From Phorcus lineatus (taxonomy: Eukaryota > Mollusca > Gastropoda > Trochida > Trochidae): a DNA stretch of 64,000 nt. The stretch covers positions 15,938,161 through 16,002,160 of the forward strand of contig OV121098.1 of NCBI GenBank assembly GCA_921293015.1, written 5' to 3'. Shown piece after piece: positions 47,201 through 57,920 of this stretch. The position numbers and the translations under genes were made by a program. The first letter of the stretch is position 1. The number at the start of each line of letters is the position of its first letter. The notes beneath the pieces were generated by a model. It did not search any database. It was not told the origin of the DNA and worked only from the letters and a program-made list of their open reading frames with translations.

Positions 47201-50200
47201 CCTCAGATATAGGGTTTGATTTTGTGACACTGTGACACTTATATGGGCGAAAGCCTAAAAAACTGTCTCTTTTTATCTCATCTTTTTCTTCAGAAGCCAT
47301 TCTCTCCCAACAGAGGTAGCTCCGTCATAAATTCTTATACAACCTCGTCTTAATACGAAGGTTTCTCGGTCTTCCGGCAGTTTACCCTAGCGGGTCAATA
47401 ATGCAACTTAAACTACCTGTAAATATTTCAGTAAATGAAAAACATGTTTGTTTTCACACAAGCCTATACAATGATACAGTCGCTAAATGAGGCGTATTTG
47501 TTCTGTAAAGAAGACTAACAGGGCAAGGTGCATATTCGAACAAAGTTTAGTTTGGAAATCTTGCGGAAGTAACGTGGGCGTTTTGAATTATATCTTTTGA
47601 AACGGCGTCACTGATTGAACAACTATCTTTGATTGCATCCAATCAGGTTTCTTCATTTCGTGCCCAAGAAACCTTGGTATCAAGCCAAAGGTTGAATAGA
47701 AATTTATGACGTGGCTACCTATGCTGGGAGAGAATGTCAGAAGCAAGAGGCTCAGAAAGTTCAAACCTTGTGACCAGACTGACTTAGATGAACGGGATTC
47801 CGATTTATAGATTTGGTAACCCAGTGACTCCAAATAAGGATCACAGAAGCCTCGCCCTATAAAAGCTATTTTCATCTTCTTCTTCAGGTGCAAATATGTA
47901 GAGAGTTGAAAGTTTATGTACAGATTCCCTAGCTGATGGAGATAATGATTTAAAAATGGTAACCCTACGACCAATTGTAAACTATATTAAAGATAGCCTG
48001 AATAGCTACAGAGCAAATTGCTCTTTTTTGTGACGAAAAGACCTATAAAGCTAAAATCGTGTGTACAGAATCCCAAGCTGATGAGAATCTAATAACAGTA
48101 TTTTGTAAATCTGTGCCAGCTGAGATGGTGACTCTATGACTATTTTAAATGCATTACAAATAGCCTGATGAGCTACATAGCCAATGACTCTATTCTGAAA
48201 CCTTCAAATGTTCAACTGCAAATATGGTGTTCAAGTTTCAAGGTTATGCAGTCCCATTTGAAATGTAAAATGATCACAATTGTACCCAATCTCATGTTAC
48301 CTAACACATTTAAGCGATGGTATATACAGAGATGAATGGTTTTAGTACATTGCAGTCACGATCAGCATGAACAATGCCATCAAATAAATTCACGATCTAC
48401 TGAATACAAAAGATGAGAACATCATTTTGTATGCTTGCATTAGTAAATGAAAGATGTCTACATTCAAACTCATGATAACTATGCGAGATTGCGAGCGTAT
48501 TCAAGTGAACTTTTGAATTGCAAAAGCAATAAATCAAAGAATCCTGATAATCGCAAGTGTCACAAACGACATCGTTGAAATTCGCGCAAATATATTCAAT
48601 TCTCGCTTTCGCTCTTGTATAAAATTGTACCCTCGCCCCTGAATAGTTTTACCTATGCCATGAGTTCATTACGTAATTAGTTTGTGTCATGATTTCCAGC
48701 TCCATGAGAACATCAAGAAACCATTGGTGGAAGAGATTGCAAAAGGATCACAAGCAATAGTCTCTGTCATGGATCTGGTGCAGTATAAGGTGCGTTTATC
48801 ATACATATTGACGAAATATAATATCCTTGCGTGGAGACTGAAATCAGCGAATCAATACCAATATACATCTAATAGGGGTTGTATCAATTGACAATTTACC
48901 AAATCTCTTTATTATCCTTTGCCATAATGATATCGGTGATCTCCGGCCGTGAATACTTGTGTGCGGGCCCCTCTTTTCCAGTCAAGAAATAAAATAATAA
49001 AACCCGTAAGACTTAGCATATTGAAACTTGATATATAGAGGATACTAAACGACCTTCCATTTAATACTATTTTTATTAAACGAGTTAATGATTAAGTATA
49101 AAACGAGCGAAAGCGAGTTTGATACCAAATCATTAACGAGTTTAATAAAAATAGTATTAAATGGAAGGAAGTTTAGTATTCTGTTTATTACTTGACCTCA
49201 GTAATCAAGCATTATTACCGAAAGTGTACTGAACGAAGCATTTCCGCGACTAAGCCGCCATTGAGACGTCAGTGCCAAGATTGTGACGTCACAACCACAC
49301 AATATTATGACGTCATACGGGGAGCGGTATTACACTAGTTTAATATCGCGGTATAAATATTACATAGAGGATATTTGACATTTCTCGTCGAATACCATGG
49401 ATATCTCATCGAGTGAAGTAGAAATTTATATTTTCACGAGTGGCGTAGCCACGAGTGTAAATATATGATTTTCTACTTCACGAGATGAGATATTCATGGT
49501 ATTCGACGAGAAATGTCAAATGTTCTATTTATTATGTTTCCCAAAACCCCGTAAATGACCCTAACTACATGTATATGAATTGAGAAGCAAAAACGCTTCG
49601 CTAGGGCGGCGGTTGCATGACGTCATTCAATTATTCCATGACGTCACAGACGACGTCATATGATTGTTGCATCATTTCACGGAGTAGAATACCATTTTTA
49701 TTTCACTCAGTGAAAATACGGGTTTTATTTTCACCGATAAATAGCATATTTCACCATTCGAAATATAATAAACTGTGGTATCTTACACGGGCGAGTAATA
49801 ATTTCAACAACTACTACCTGTAATTCTATTTCATGTGCAGAACTTTGAAACCGAAATGCTGAGTACAATGAGATCACATACCTCCGCCTGTATTTTGACT
49901 GCCTTTATGCTAAATCTATTCTAGATTATTGATGAGATTTCCAAGTCATTTTACTTTTTTTGAGTAATTTTAAAGATAAAAAAGGTAGTCATGAAATTTG
50001 GCTTATTTGGTCCAAATCTTAAAATAATTGTTAATGTTGAGTTTAACCACGTTAAAAGTCACATCAACACCCATAGGTAATATCTATACCAACTATTTGT
50101 ACTTTTACAAGCCCATTATATATTTGACATCAGATAACACGAGGGAGATATTCTATTAATGATCCGAAATCAATTTTCATTTTCAATTTCCTTGAAAAAT

Positions 50201-52512
50201 GTTCATATCTGAACACTGCACTAGTCTAAGACTCCCGGTGCAGTTGACGTTCTCGTTTTTATGACGTCATAATAATGTCATTGCTTAAAATAATTGTGAT
50301 GTCAAGAACGGTATAGCGGGGCATTTTTCAAAATCTATTGTCAAAGCGATATCTCCTAGGAGATATTACTAAGTATACTACAAGCGATAAAATAAATACC
50401 AATGTCACCCTTGACGGATTTCTATAACTTACAGTATACACAATATATAAGTTTTCTTCCAGCAACTCGTGCATTTATTTTGCATTTCTCTTTACTAGAA
50501 AACATCATGTGTAATCACAGATTTTCAAATGTACGGATAAACATCCTCCAGAACACGAGCGAAAACGTAAAACGTTTAGCCCTTTTCGCAGATGTAAACA
50601 CTAACCTTATCCCATGGTATATTTTAAATTACTATTTTATCATAAGAGAACTCAAATTGGTATACATATTACCACAATAATTCGCTCTGGTTGATAATAA
50701 GACAGTATTACCGGTATGTTTTAGTTGGAGTGCTGTGGAGTATCCGGCAAGGGAGACTATATCAAAGTACCACCGACGTGCTGTGAAAACCTCGAAAGCA
50801 CGAGTATGTGTAACAAACCAGTTGGTACTGGATTCTGGGAAGAGGTAGGTTGACTTTGAAATAAACATTTTTACACAGAGGCTGTGAATTAAAGATGACA
50901 TCTTTTGAAATATCAGCTCTGCGTTCAAAATACTGTTTTGACATTAGTATTCGATAAGGCTTGCAAATACCCCATGAAATTTAGTGTAAATGAGTACAAG
51001 GTAGTTTTAACATTTAGTATTCGCTAGCGCTCGTAAATATCTCGGGAAATGTTGTGTTAATGAACAATGGGTAGTTCTATCATTTCACATTCATGAGTGC
51101 TATCGGAATTCGCACCTGTTAGTTCATCTAAGGAAAAGAATCTACAATTCGACGAGACAAGATAAAAATCGACAAAATCTACACCAACTAATCCCGCTAA
51201 AAATAAACACCAGCTTATATAAGTCATCATTTCCTGGTATGTGATGGCTCTTCAGCATACTGTAGCTTAACTTGTTAGTTAGAAACTAGGAAAAGCATTA
51301 CATCTAGAAATCTCCTGGAGGATACTCCTTATTGCCAACAAAGGCGCTACACTCGGACCACATACATTGTCGCATTGCAGTAGGCAAGTTAAGCTTCAAT
51401 AGAAATGTTTTAAAAAGCTTTTTTGTATCTATTGCAGGGCTGCTATGACAAGATGTTCGACTTAGTCGAAACCAACAAAACTTGGGCTATTGTCGCTCTC
51501 GTGGTGCTTCTTGTGTTGCTGGTGAGTTGGGTCCGTTTAAACATATCCTTAAAAACAGCTGAACAATTTTGGCGCACAATTTGACATTTAAATCCAAAAG
51601 ACACCATCCTTAGTTACAATAACTGATAAATGGTCATTCAGCATTAGTGAAATTCCACAAATGACTTTACATTGTGAATAGCCCCGGCAGTTGTTTGTAA
51701 GCAACCTCCACGTCATGGCGCATTCCCTTCAAATACTTTTACGATGGTTCACGTTAATCATTTAAGTCAAGTTTCTTGACAACGTCATCGATAACCTCGA
51801 ACACATTTTTTAGTTTACATTCAAATAAATCGGTTTGAGAGTTATTTGAAACGTTAGGAGTATGAATATGAAAAAAAGTTGGTGTAATTTGCATTTGATA
51901 TAGATTTTCATGATATGTTTCAATACGTTTCAGTAATGCAAAAAAACTTTTACGTTTACTCGTTTCTTGATTTGTTTTTAGGATTTCATTGTCAATCCTG
52001 TGAGTTAGGAGTTTCACTTTTAGGGCGTGGCAACAATCGCTGTTTGCAGATGCCGTGTTAGGGTTTTTTCACTCTGAAGCCTTTTGATATTAGTGACGTC
52101 ACGAAGCGGGTCCTAGCCGTCTGGGCCAAGATTTGTAGGTAATGGCGGTCTAAGGGAAAGATTATCTGCCCATGCATGGCCTATTCTTACGCCAGCCCCC
52201 TTGACTTTCTATGATAGGCCTTGCCGCATTTCCCGTATTTTTCTGTGCTCGTTGTCAAGGCTGCTGTGGCGGATCTCGATAGTCTAATGAGAAATCATAT
52301 GAGAATTGCAACTTTCGAAGAGGGCGTTGCACTCACGACACGAATTTTGGCTGGTTTGCAGCAGGGCTTAAATTAGCCAGTTATAGAGACTTGTACCAAA
52401 AGGGAAATATGTTCAGATATGGTCTATGTTTTTCTTTCAGCTGCTCGAGGTTATATTTGCCGTGGTCATCGTTAAAGTCATCGGCGACAGCAACAAAGTC
52501 GGGCCAATTTAG
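41238..52512 (+). CDS. Tetraspanin, complete seven-exon gene (256 aa)
   Basis: Four-pass membrane protein that, as known for tetraspanins, organises partner receptors and integrins in membrane microdomains. Joining 41238-41297, 44981-45250, 46540-46614, 48700-48789, 50725-50844, 51438-51521 and 52441-52512 gives 256 codons and a stop. All introns are GT-AG and phase 0. The protein shows the short N-terminus MGACSGIGR, TM1 at about 10-33 with the typical Asn16, a rather long proline-rich small loop (about 34-76), TM2 at 77-97 followed by CCGACC, TM3 at 108-131, a large loop at 132-220, and TM4 at 221-245 with the typical Glu236. The large loop holds CCG at 168-170, a second CC pair at 184-185, Cys194 and Cys207, so six cysteines. 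NKT at 218-220 is a possible N-glycosylation site. The start has a good context (A at -3, G at +4). I do not assign an orthologue. Confidence 0.93.
42835..42912 (+). mobile_element. Retroposon 3' tail with (TCTG)n
   Basis: GGCCTCAAGGCCTCTTGTAT followed by ACAAATAAAATCTGTCTGTC is the kind of 3' end seen on LINE or LINE-tailed SINE copies, with a short tandem tail. Lies in tetraspanin intron 1. Confidence 0.5.
44981..45250 (+). CDS. Tetraspanin exon 2
   Basis: Codes residues 21-110: the rest of TM1, the small extracellular loop with several prolines, and TM2 ending in the cytosolic CCGACC motif. The acceptor is TTGTTTCAG and the donor GTGAGT, both phase 0. Confidence 0.95.
46540..46614 (+). 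CDS. Tetraspanin exon 3
   Basis: Codes residues 111-135, almost entirely hydrophobic, forming TM3 and ending in LVKGSI. The acceptor is TCTCCCCAG and the donor GTAAGT, phase 0 on both sides. Confidence 0.93.
46960..48240. repeat. Dispersed repeat with (CCGT)n, split by MITE
   Basis: Begins AGCTCATCTGGCCTGAAAGG, then (CCGT)n at 47027-47058. It continues with phrases such as TTTTTCTTCAGAAGC, TGTACAGATTCCCTAGCTGA and AGCTACAGAGC. Related copies lie near 15.6, 57 and 60-61 kb. A MITE sits within it at 47298. In tetraspanin intron 3; open frames here are repeat-derived. Confidence 0.6.
47298..47737. mobile_element. MITE family A, best copy (440 bp) with 8-bp duplication
   Basis: Ends CATTCTCTCCCAACAGAGGT and, inverted, CATTCTCTCCCAGCATAGGT; similarity extends about 40 bp inward. 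The exact duplication TCAGAAGC lies at 47290-47297 and 47738-47745. The 8-bp duplication fits hAT or a similar superfamily. Non-coding; the minus-strand frame at 47588-47974 runs out across its end. Confidence 0.92.
48700..48789 (+). CDS. Tetraspanin exon 4
   Basis: Codes residues 136-165, the first helices of the large extracellular loop, ending in DLVQYK. This matches the family pattern that precedes LxCCG. The acceptor is GATTTCCAG and the donor GTGCGT, phase 0. Confidence 0.9.
49040..49181. repeat. Foldback hairpin in tetraspanin intron 4
   Basis: Arms of about 54 bp, GGATACTAAACGACCTTCCA... and its inverse ending GGAAGTTTAGTATTC, enclose a 33-bp loop with GAGCGAAAGCGAG. First hairpin of the CRE-rich group. 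Confidence 0.85.
49260..49320. promoter_or_regulatory. CRE-like octamers between hairpins
   Basis: TGACGTCA at 49284-49291 and 49308-49315, plus AGACGTCA at 49264. This is the consensus of CREB/ATF factors. Whether they act here is unknown. Confidence 0.5.
49364..49526. repeat. Second foldback hairpin in intron 4
   Basis: Arms of about 60 bp, ATTTGACATTTCTCGTCGAA... and ...TTCGACGAGAAATGTCAAAT, with a loop around CACGAGTGGCGTAGCCACG, itself an inverted repeat. Confidence 0.85.
49610..49665. promoter_or_regulatory. CRE-like octamers after second hairpin
   Basis: TGACGTCA at 49618-49625 and 49639-49646, then CGACGTCA at 49651, within 41 bp. Confidence 0.5.
50100..50380 (-). mobile_element. 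Foldback element with CRE-like motifs, copy 2 (inverted)
   Basis: Reverse complement aligns with 27950-28230: AGGAGATATCGCTTTGACAA, TAGATTTTGAAAAATGCCC, TGACGTCAT (octamer at 50262-50269), GTCTTAGACTAGTGCAGTG and CTCGTGTTATCTGATGTCAA. The terminal hairpin of copy 1 is missing. Lies in tetraspanin intron 4. Confidence 0.8.
50725..50844 (+). CDS. Tetraspanin exon 5, CCG-motif exon
   Basis: Codes residues 166-205. It opens with LECCGVSG and contains PPTCCENL and a further cysteine, so it is the diagnostic variable part of the large loop. It lacks an ATG and is masked by longer open frames on the other strand, so a plain ORF search misses it. The acceptor is TGTTTTAG at 50717-50724 and the donor GTAGGT at 50845, phase 0. 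Confidence 0.93.
51438..51521 (+). CDS. Tetraspanin exon 6
   Basis: Codes residues 206-233. The GCYDK start supplies the last conserved cysteine of the large loop, followed by the NKT sequon and the first half of TM4. The acceptor is TATTGCAG and the donor GTGAGT, phase 0. Confidence 0.94.
52090..52275. repeat. Fragment shared with SINE variant, near a CRE-like site
   Basis: GATAGGCCTTGCCGCATTTCC at 52214 matches the SINE variant at 4612. TGACGTCA occurs at 52094-52101. In tetraspanin intron 6. Confidence 0.45.
52441..52512 (+). CDS. Tetraspanin exon 7 with stop
   Basis: Codes residues 234-256 and TAG. It completes TM4, which carries the family's glutamate (LLEVIF), and a short cytosolic tail ending in SNKVGPI. 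The acceptor is TTTCTTTCAG. Confidence 0.93.
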   Translation: MLEVIFAVVIVKVIGDSNKVGPI

Positions 52513-53405
52513 CGGATGTTCCCCTAAAGTTTATCGCCTTACGAGACTGCAAATTTGTTATCTCGCTCATTACATCTAACGAAATGTCCTGAATGACAGG
52601 TGCGTTAACACTCATGAGAAAAATGAAAGTATCTATTTGAAAAGGTAATTTTTTTTATTTTTTGGGGTAAGAATTCGAATGTTTTTTTCAGTCAAAATCA
52701 CAATTTCCGAATTAGAATAAGATATAAAAGTGTCAAAATTGCTGAAAGACTTTCATTAGATGTAACTGGAGCCTTACGATATAACAATTTGAGTTTTATT
52801 TGTTAATGGAAGTACTGCTCGTGTATCTGTTCATTTTATTGATTGTGCTAACTTGAAACACCCGGATGAACAATGAATGTGTTTGACCTGAGCCATTAAG
52901 ATGAACTTTTGTGTGAATTTGAACATTTTATTTTTCAGGTTTGCCTGACCCCTTTAAAAATAAATACAATTGCAACTTGTGCTTCTTTATAAATTCAGAT
53001 TAATTGCAATTTCAAATGTCTTTTAAAAGAAAAAACATTAATAATCAACTTTCACCGTAGGGCACAATTCGCGCCAGTCCAATTCGTTTCCTATTTTAAG
53101 CCTTGTTGTATTGCATTGTTTGTGCCTGCTCTCTACCCTACTGTGATTGAACTTGACAGTCCCTTTCAGAAATCGTATGGATACACCGGTACATCATTCC
53201 AAGCACGAAGTTTGGCACTTAGTAGACAGGCTTGAAACAGTCAGTGGAAACTAGCGCGGTTTATGCCATGAGGAGTTGTTGTCTATATACGCAGTTATTT
53301 TTCGTTCGAGTTCCCTATTGATGACTTCCATGTGACCTGTACGGATATTCAGTTTACTTTGGGTGTTAGATTTTGATGATCTAGTGTTTTTTTTCTTTCA
53401 ATAAA
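52513..53405 (+). other. Probable tetraspanin 3' UTR with poly(A) signals
   Basis: No coding signal follows the stop. AATAAA hexamers lie at 52959-52964 and 53400-53405 and are the likely 3'-end signals. Which one is used cannot be told from the sequence. Confidence 0.45.
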
Positions 53406-55174
53406 GTTTCTAGAGATAATGAAAAATGATTACTTAAAATATATATATTTTTAAATATAAATATCCTTTTTTATTTGTCAAATCTAAAGTCCTTAATCTC
53501 AGTGTACAACATTTGTAGATCCCCTTTTTTATTTTTTAGAAAGATTTTTTGCATCTTGAGTCAATGTTTAACGTTCAGATCCTCTTTTAGGTGTCAATTA
53601 GGTACGCTAATTTAGATACTCGGCAACTGTTGTGAATATACAAAAAGGTTTTTATATTTACATTTTCCGAAATCAAATTTATAGATTTAGTTTCCCATCA
53701 AATAGTTATTTGTTTGTTATTGATAAAAAAGTCCGTCCATATGTCTTTCATATATATCTATGCTGTGATAATAAATCATTTTTTGCAAATAATATATTTG
53801 TTTGATTATCTTTTTAAAATAATATCAACAACTATTATAAATTCGGATAGAATATATTCCATAATGTCTTCAGCTAAAACTAGCTGTAATATCAAAGTCC
53901 CGGTGTCCCTGATGACGGATATTACTAGAATTTGTCTTGTCTATTGTATCGTAGCTGGGTTGTTTTGCAAAGGACCATAAGTCCATTCAAACCCATTGAG
54001 AAGTTATTTCCTTGTTTTAACTGAAGTTTATTTAGTAAGCCCGAGCCGAGTTTAATGCCATAACGCGAGGCTTCGGGTTCGAATTCCCTCTGTCCCGGGT
54101 TCGAATCCCTCTTTCGCTCTTTATAAATTTTCTTGCTTGTTGAAATTTCAAAAAATTTACAAGTCCATTTGTTTGTTCACATTGAACATCTCATAACCGA
54201 ATCAGGTGTTTAGTAACTGAAATGTTGTTAAAAAAACAAGTTAAACTCCAACTCATCCACTCACTCATAACCAACCTGCGCACGTGGCAGTTATGGCATA
54301 TAACCTTCAAATAAAACAAAGTTAATAAATTCCCAAGGGGTGTATATGCCAGTACCATCATCTGCGCAGGTCACTGAAATTACATTTAATTCTCATATGG
54401 GATATTATATTGGTGACACTTCAAGACAGAACCGAATTAAGATAGAGTCGATGAATAAATTATCCCTGTTTAAACGGTATCTTCCCATAAGAGAGAAAAA
54501 GGAAGAAAATTTAAGCCTACACATATGATGAGTGAAAACTTTAGGGGGAAAAAGAAATAAAATCTACGAAGTCAAGAGCTCCTTGAACAATTATTTCGAT
54601 ATAGGCAAAAAGAGGAGATATATATATATAGAGAAAATACTTTCATAAAGTACGTTATTGGTGAAAGTTATGGCATGAATGAGAACATAATCTCAACACG
54701 ATACACCAGGAAAAGTTATTTAATGTGCTCGCTTCGTTATATATAGTGTTTCGAAATGCGTTGCAAATATGCAAATTTAAAGCAGTTTTACAAAATACAT
54801 TATCAATTATATTATATGATTCATCCACATGGCGTTACTGAGCAAATCGTATTCAAAATATCCACCGTACCAAAACATGAAGCTAAATTATATTTGATAT
54901 CAATTTCGTGAGTACTTTTTTAAAGTGAGTTTGATCCCAGGGGGGCATTGGACGGTTCGTGAAAACCGGAGGTTGCACCTTACAAAACACATTTCCCACT
55001 GTACAGTTTACAAGACACACTTGATCCACGTTGAAGGTAATTATATACATTTTTTGTTTTCAAAGGGCTAAAAACTTTTGAATTAAGATAGGTATACCCC
55101 TTGTACTGTTTACTACATGACGTTTGTTACTTTTTAACAGAAGCTTCATCAATATGATTGACTGACATCGTTAG
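53406..55174. other. No gene seen; tandem B-box-like motifs at 54.08 kb
   Basis: AT-rich. GGGTTCGAATTCC and GGGTTCGAATCCC lie 23 bp apart at about 54075-54110, like tRNA B boxes. No A box or tRNA fold could be placed, so at most a SINE or tRNA relic. Confidence 0.4.
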
Positions 55175-56557
55175 TCATTCTCTGCCAACAGAGGTAGCTC
55201 CGTCATAAATATAAGAAATAGAAGACGAGTTGGTGTGCATCTATCGTTGATTAAAACATAGGAGGGAGCATAAAACACGAAGGGCGCAGTTTTCTATTTC
55301 TTATATGAGATACCCTTAACAATTACTTGCTTTATATATAAAAACAGTTGAAAAATTATGGTATTTTTAACAGAAACATTTTGAAAACAATGATGCCTCC
55401 CGCCGTAGAACATATTCGGAGGAGTCCATTATCATGTTTAGGGGTAGGCGCTCCAATATAAATATAATCAAATTTATTGAACAATCAATATGAATTTGAA
55501 AATGTCCCCAGGGGATACGTTACGTCTCTAATCCGTGATTTTCTTTCTCTGTAAACCCACACCTCTCCTTTTGGTTTCGAATCGACAGACGCCGAGTCAG
55601 CCATGATGGACAATAACCCCCTTAAGTTTGAGCAATGGACTTGGCCAATATGACGTCATTTGTAACGTTACTTGAAATGACGTCATTAACCTCGCGCATG
55701 GTTGTATCGTCAAATAAAGCACATCGTCGGTTCCATTGTTCGCCATTGTTTAAATGCCGTGGGTATCTTATATAGAGATTATTACCCGAGGAAGTGTGTC
55801 ATATGACTTTTACGAAATGAGTGCGAATTTTTGTATTACCCGAGCGAGAGCGAGGGTTATACACAAGCTCGCACGAGTTTCGTAAAAGTCATGCGACACA
55901 ATTCCGAGGGTTATAATTTCTTTATTACCGATTCTATTTCATTTAAAACACACGGAAAGCGGCCTGCTTTCTTTGCGGCGGCCCGCTTCAGTGACGTCAC
56001 GAACAATGGTTTGATGACGTCAAAGACGACATAATACGGTAACTCGCGCTGAAACAATCGTTGCTAGGCAAAAGTGATATGTGCACATGTGCTCATATTG
56101 AAAATATGTCATCACTTATGATTAACCGTATGGGTAATAAATATTTCTATACAACCTCTGTCCTAATACGTACGTTTCTCGCTCTAGAAATATAGAAGCC
56201 TGATTGGATGCAATTAAAATTAGTTGTACAATCAACGACGCCCTTTCAAAAGTTATCATTCAAAACGCGTCCGTTATTTCCGTATGCTAAATCCTATTCG
56301 AATATGCACTTTGCACTTTGAATCTTATATAGAGAACAATTTTGCCTTATTCAGCGACTGCCTCATTGCATTTTCCTGTGTGACAAAAAATATGTTATCC
56401 ATGCATGCGAATGTTTTCATTGGCTAACATATTGCAAGGTAGTTTATGTTGCAATTTTTGCCGCCAAGGGAATCTGCCGGAAATCCGATTGGAGACCATT
56501 TCAGAACAGATATTGTATAGGAATTAATGATTGAGTTACCTCTGTGGGGAGAGAATG
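55175..56557. mobile_element. MITE family A copy split by foldback segment
   Basis: Left end CATTCTCTGCCAACAGAGGT at 55175, right end ACCTCTGTGGGGAGAGAATG at 56557. The left 36 bp are separated from the rest by about 926 bp (55211-56136) flanked by ATAAAT on both sides. Without the insert and one ATAAAT the MITE is about 451 bp, close to the 440-bp copy. Confidence 0.82.
55211..56136. mobile_element. Inserted foldback segment with CRE-like motifs
   Basis: Opens with a hairpin (ATAAGAAATAGAA at 55211-55223 and its inverse at 55292-55304). A long hairpin at about 55768-55920 has arms around CATATGACTTTTACGAAA and TTTCGTAAAAGTCATGC. TGACGTCA occurs at 55651, 55678, 55992 and 56015, two on each side of the hairpin. 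Non-coding; the frame at 55831-56034 is hairpin sequence. Confidence 0.75.
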
Positions 56558-56759
56558 CTCATTAGCCTCGATTATATGTTTAAATCTGTCAAAAAGTTTG
56601 TAAGAATTCAATGATATCATTATCACGCAGCGATCTTTATTCAAGAGTATTTCTGATATTTTCATTCTTTACTTTTTAACTTGTCTCGGTCATGACTTCA
56701 AAGAAATGGAGTATTAGAGTTCACATAAAGGCACTAAATATATTGAGGGTCAAATATAA

Positions 56760-57615
56760 GAACAGGTTGTTACTACCTAATTGAGCAAAGGACCCTTGGC
56801 TCTGAAGCTCATCAGGTTTTATCATAAATTTTAACATTGAGCATCAACATATAGTTCCCCTATGCCAAAAGTCTTTTACCAAAGATTAAAGCTTTCAGGT
56901 TCAAAATAAGATACCCAACCAGCTTACACAGCGAACCGTTAATTATGTAGAGGGAGATGAAAATAGGCCCTTACGAACCCCATGCGACTCTAATAAGGGG
57001 TCATAGATCCTTTTTAAAGATCCTGTCCGCAAAAATTAAGTTCTCCAGGCGTTTTCATTCTGAAGAAGAAAGGAAAAGATTTTAAGGGCGTTGACAGGCC
57101 CGATTACATTCATGTTAAATGGTACACATAAGAAAGCTTTGTACAGATTTGCATTAACTTTAGTAGACGGGCTTGGTTGTCGTGGAGGGAACCTTACTCA
57201 CAATTTATAATCCCAATTATCTAACGGACCTGTAGTTTTTGAGAAGACAACAGAAATATGGACCCAAGTGGATAAAAATATATGATAAGCATTTGATATA
57301 GTTTACGTACCAGATATTAGCTTTGGCTTCTTCTTCTGAAGAAAATATTGAGAAACGGGTTTTGAAGGGCATGGCCCCAGGACCTCATTGTGGGTCAGAA
57401 AGTCACCAAATCTCTAATTAATAATCCTCATTGGTCATGGTACATGCACAAAACATGTCAGCCTTCAAGAGCCTTTTGGTCTGGAGAAGATGGAAAAAAG
57501 GCTTTTAGGGCATGGCCTCCCAAATACCTTCATTTGGGGCCATAGTCAACAACTCACCAAATCTGTAGTCCTCATTCGCCAAGATACTGGTACAAGATTT
57601 CAGCCTTCCAGGGCT
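56760..57615. repeat. Dispersed repeat, several degenerate units
   Basis: Recurring phrases such as AGCTCATCAGG, CACCAAATCT, AATCCTCATT and TTCTTCTGAAGAA at roughly 200-250 bp intervals, as in 46.96-48.24 and 59.93-61.1 kb. No open frames of note. Confidence 0.55.
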
Positions 57616-57619
57616 TTTT

Positions 57620-57920
57620 GTACTAGAGATATGATGAAAATATTTTTTAGGGCAATGTACTAGAGATATGATGAAAATATGTTAGGGCAATGCACTAGAG
57701 ATATGATGAAAATATGTTTTAGGGCAATGCACTAGAGATATGATGAAAATATGTTTTAGGGCAATGCACTAGAGATATGATGAAAATATGTTTTAGGGCA
57801 ATGCACTAGAGATATGATGAAAATATGTTTTAGGGCAATGTACCAGAGATATGATGAAAATATGTTTTAGGGCAATGTACCAGAGATATGATGAAACTAT
57901 GTTTTAGGGCAATGTACTGA
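57620..57920. repeat. 37-bp minisatellite, eight units
   Basis: CTAGAGATATGATGAAAATA recurs with 37-bp spacing (57623, 57660, 57695, 57732, 57769, 57806, 57843, 57880), each followed by TGTTTTAGGGCAATG. The units grow out of the dispersed repeat to the left. Confidence 0.93.

Noticed and set aside
54070-54112. Two GGGTTCGAAT motifs suggesting a tRNA gene
   Set aside because: No A box, acceptor stem or cloverleaf could be drawn around either motif.
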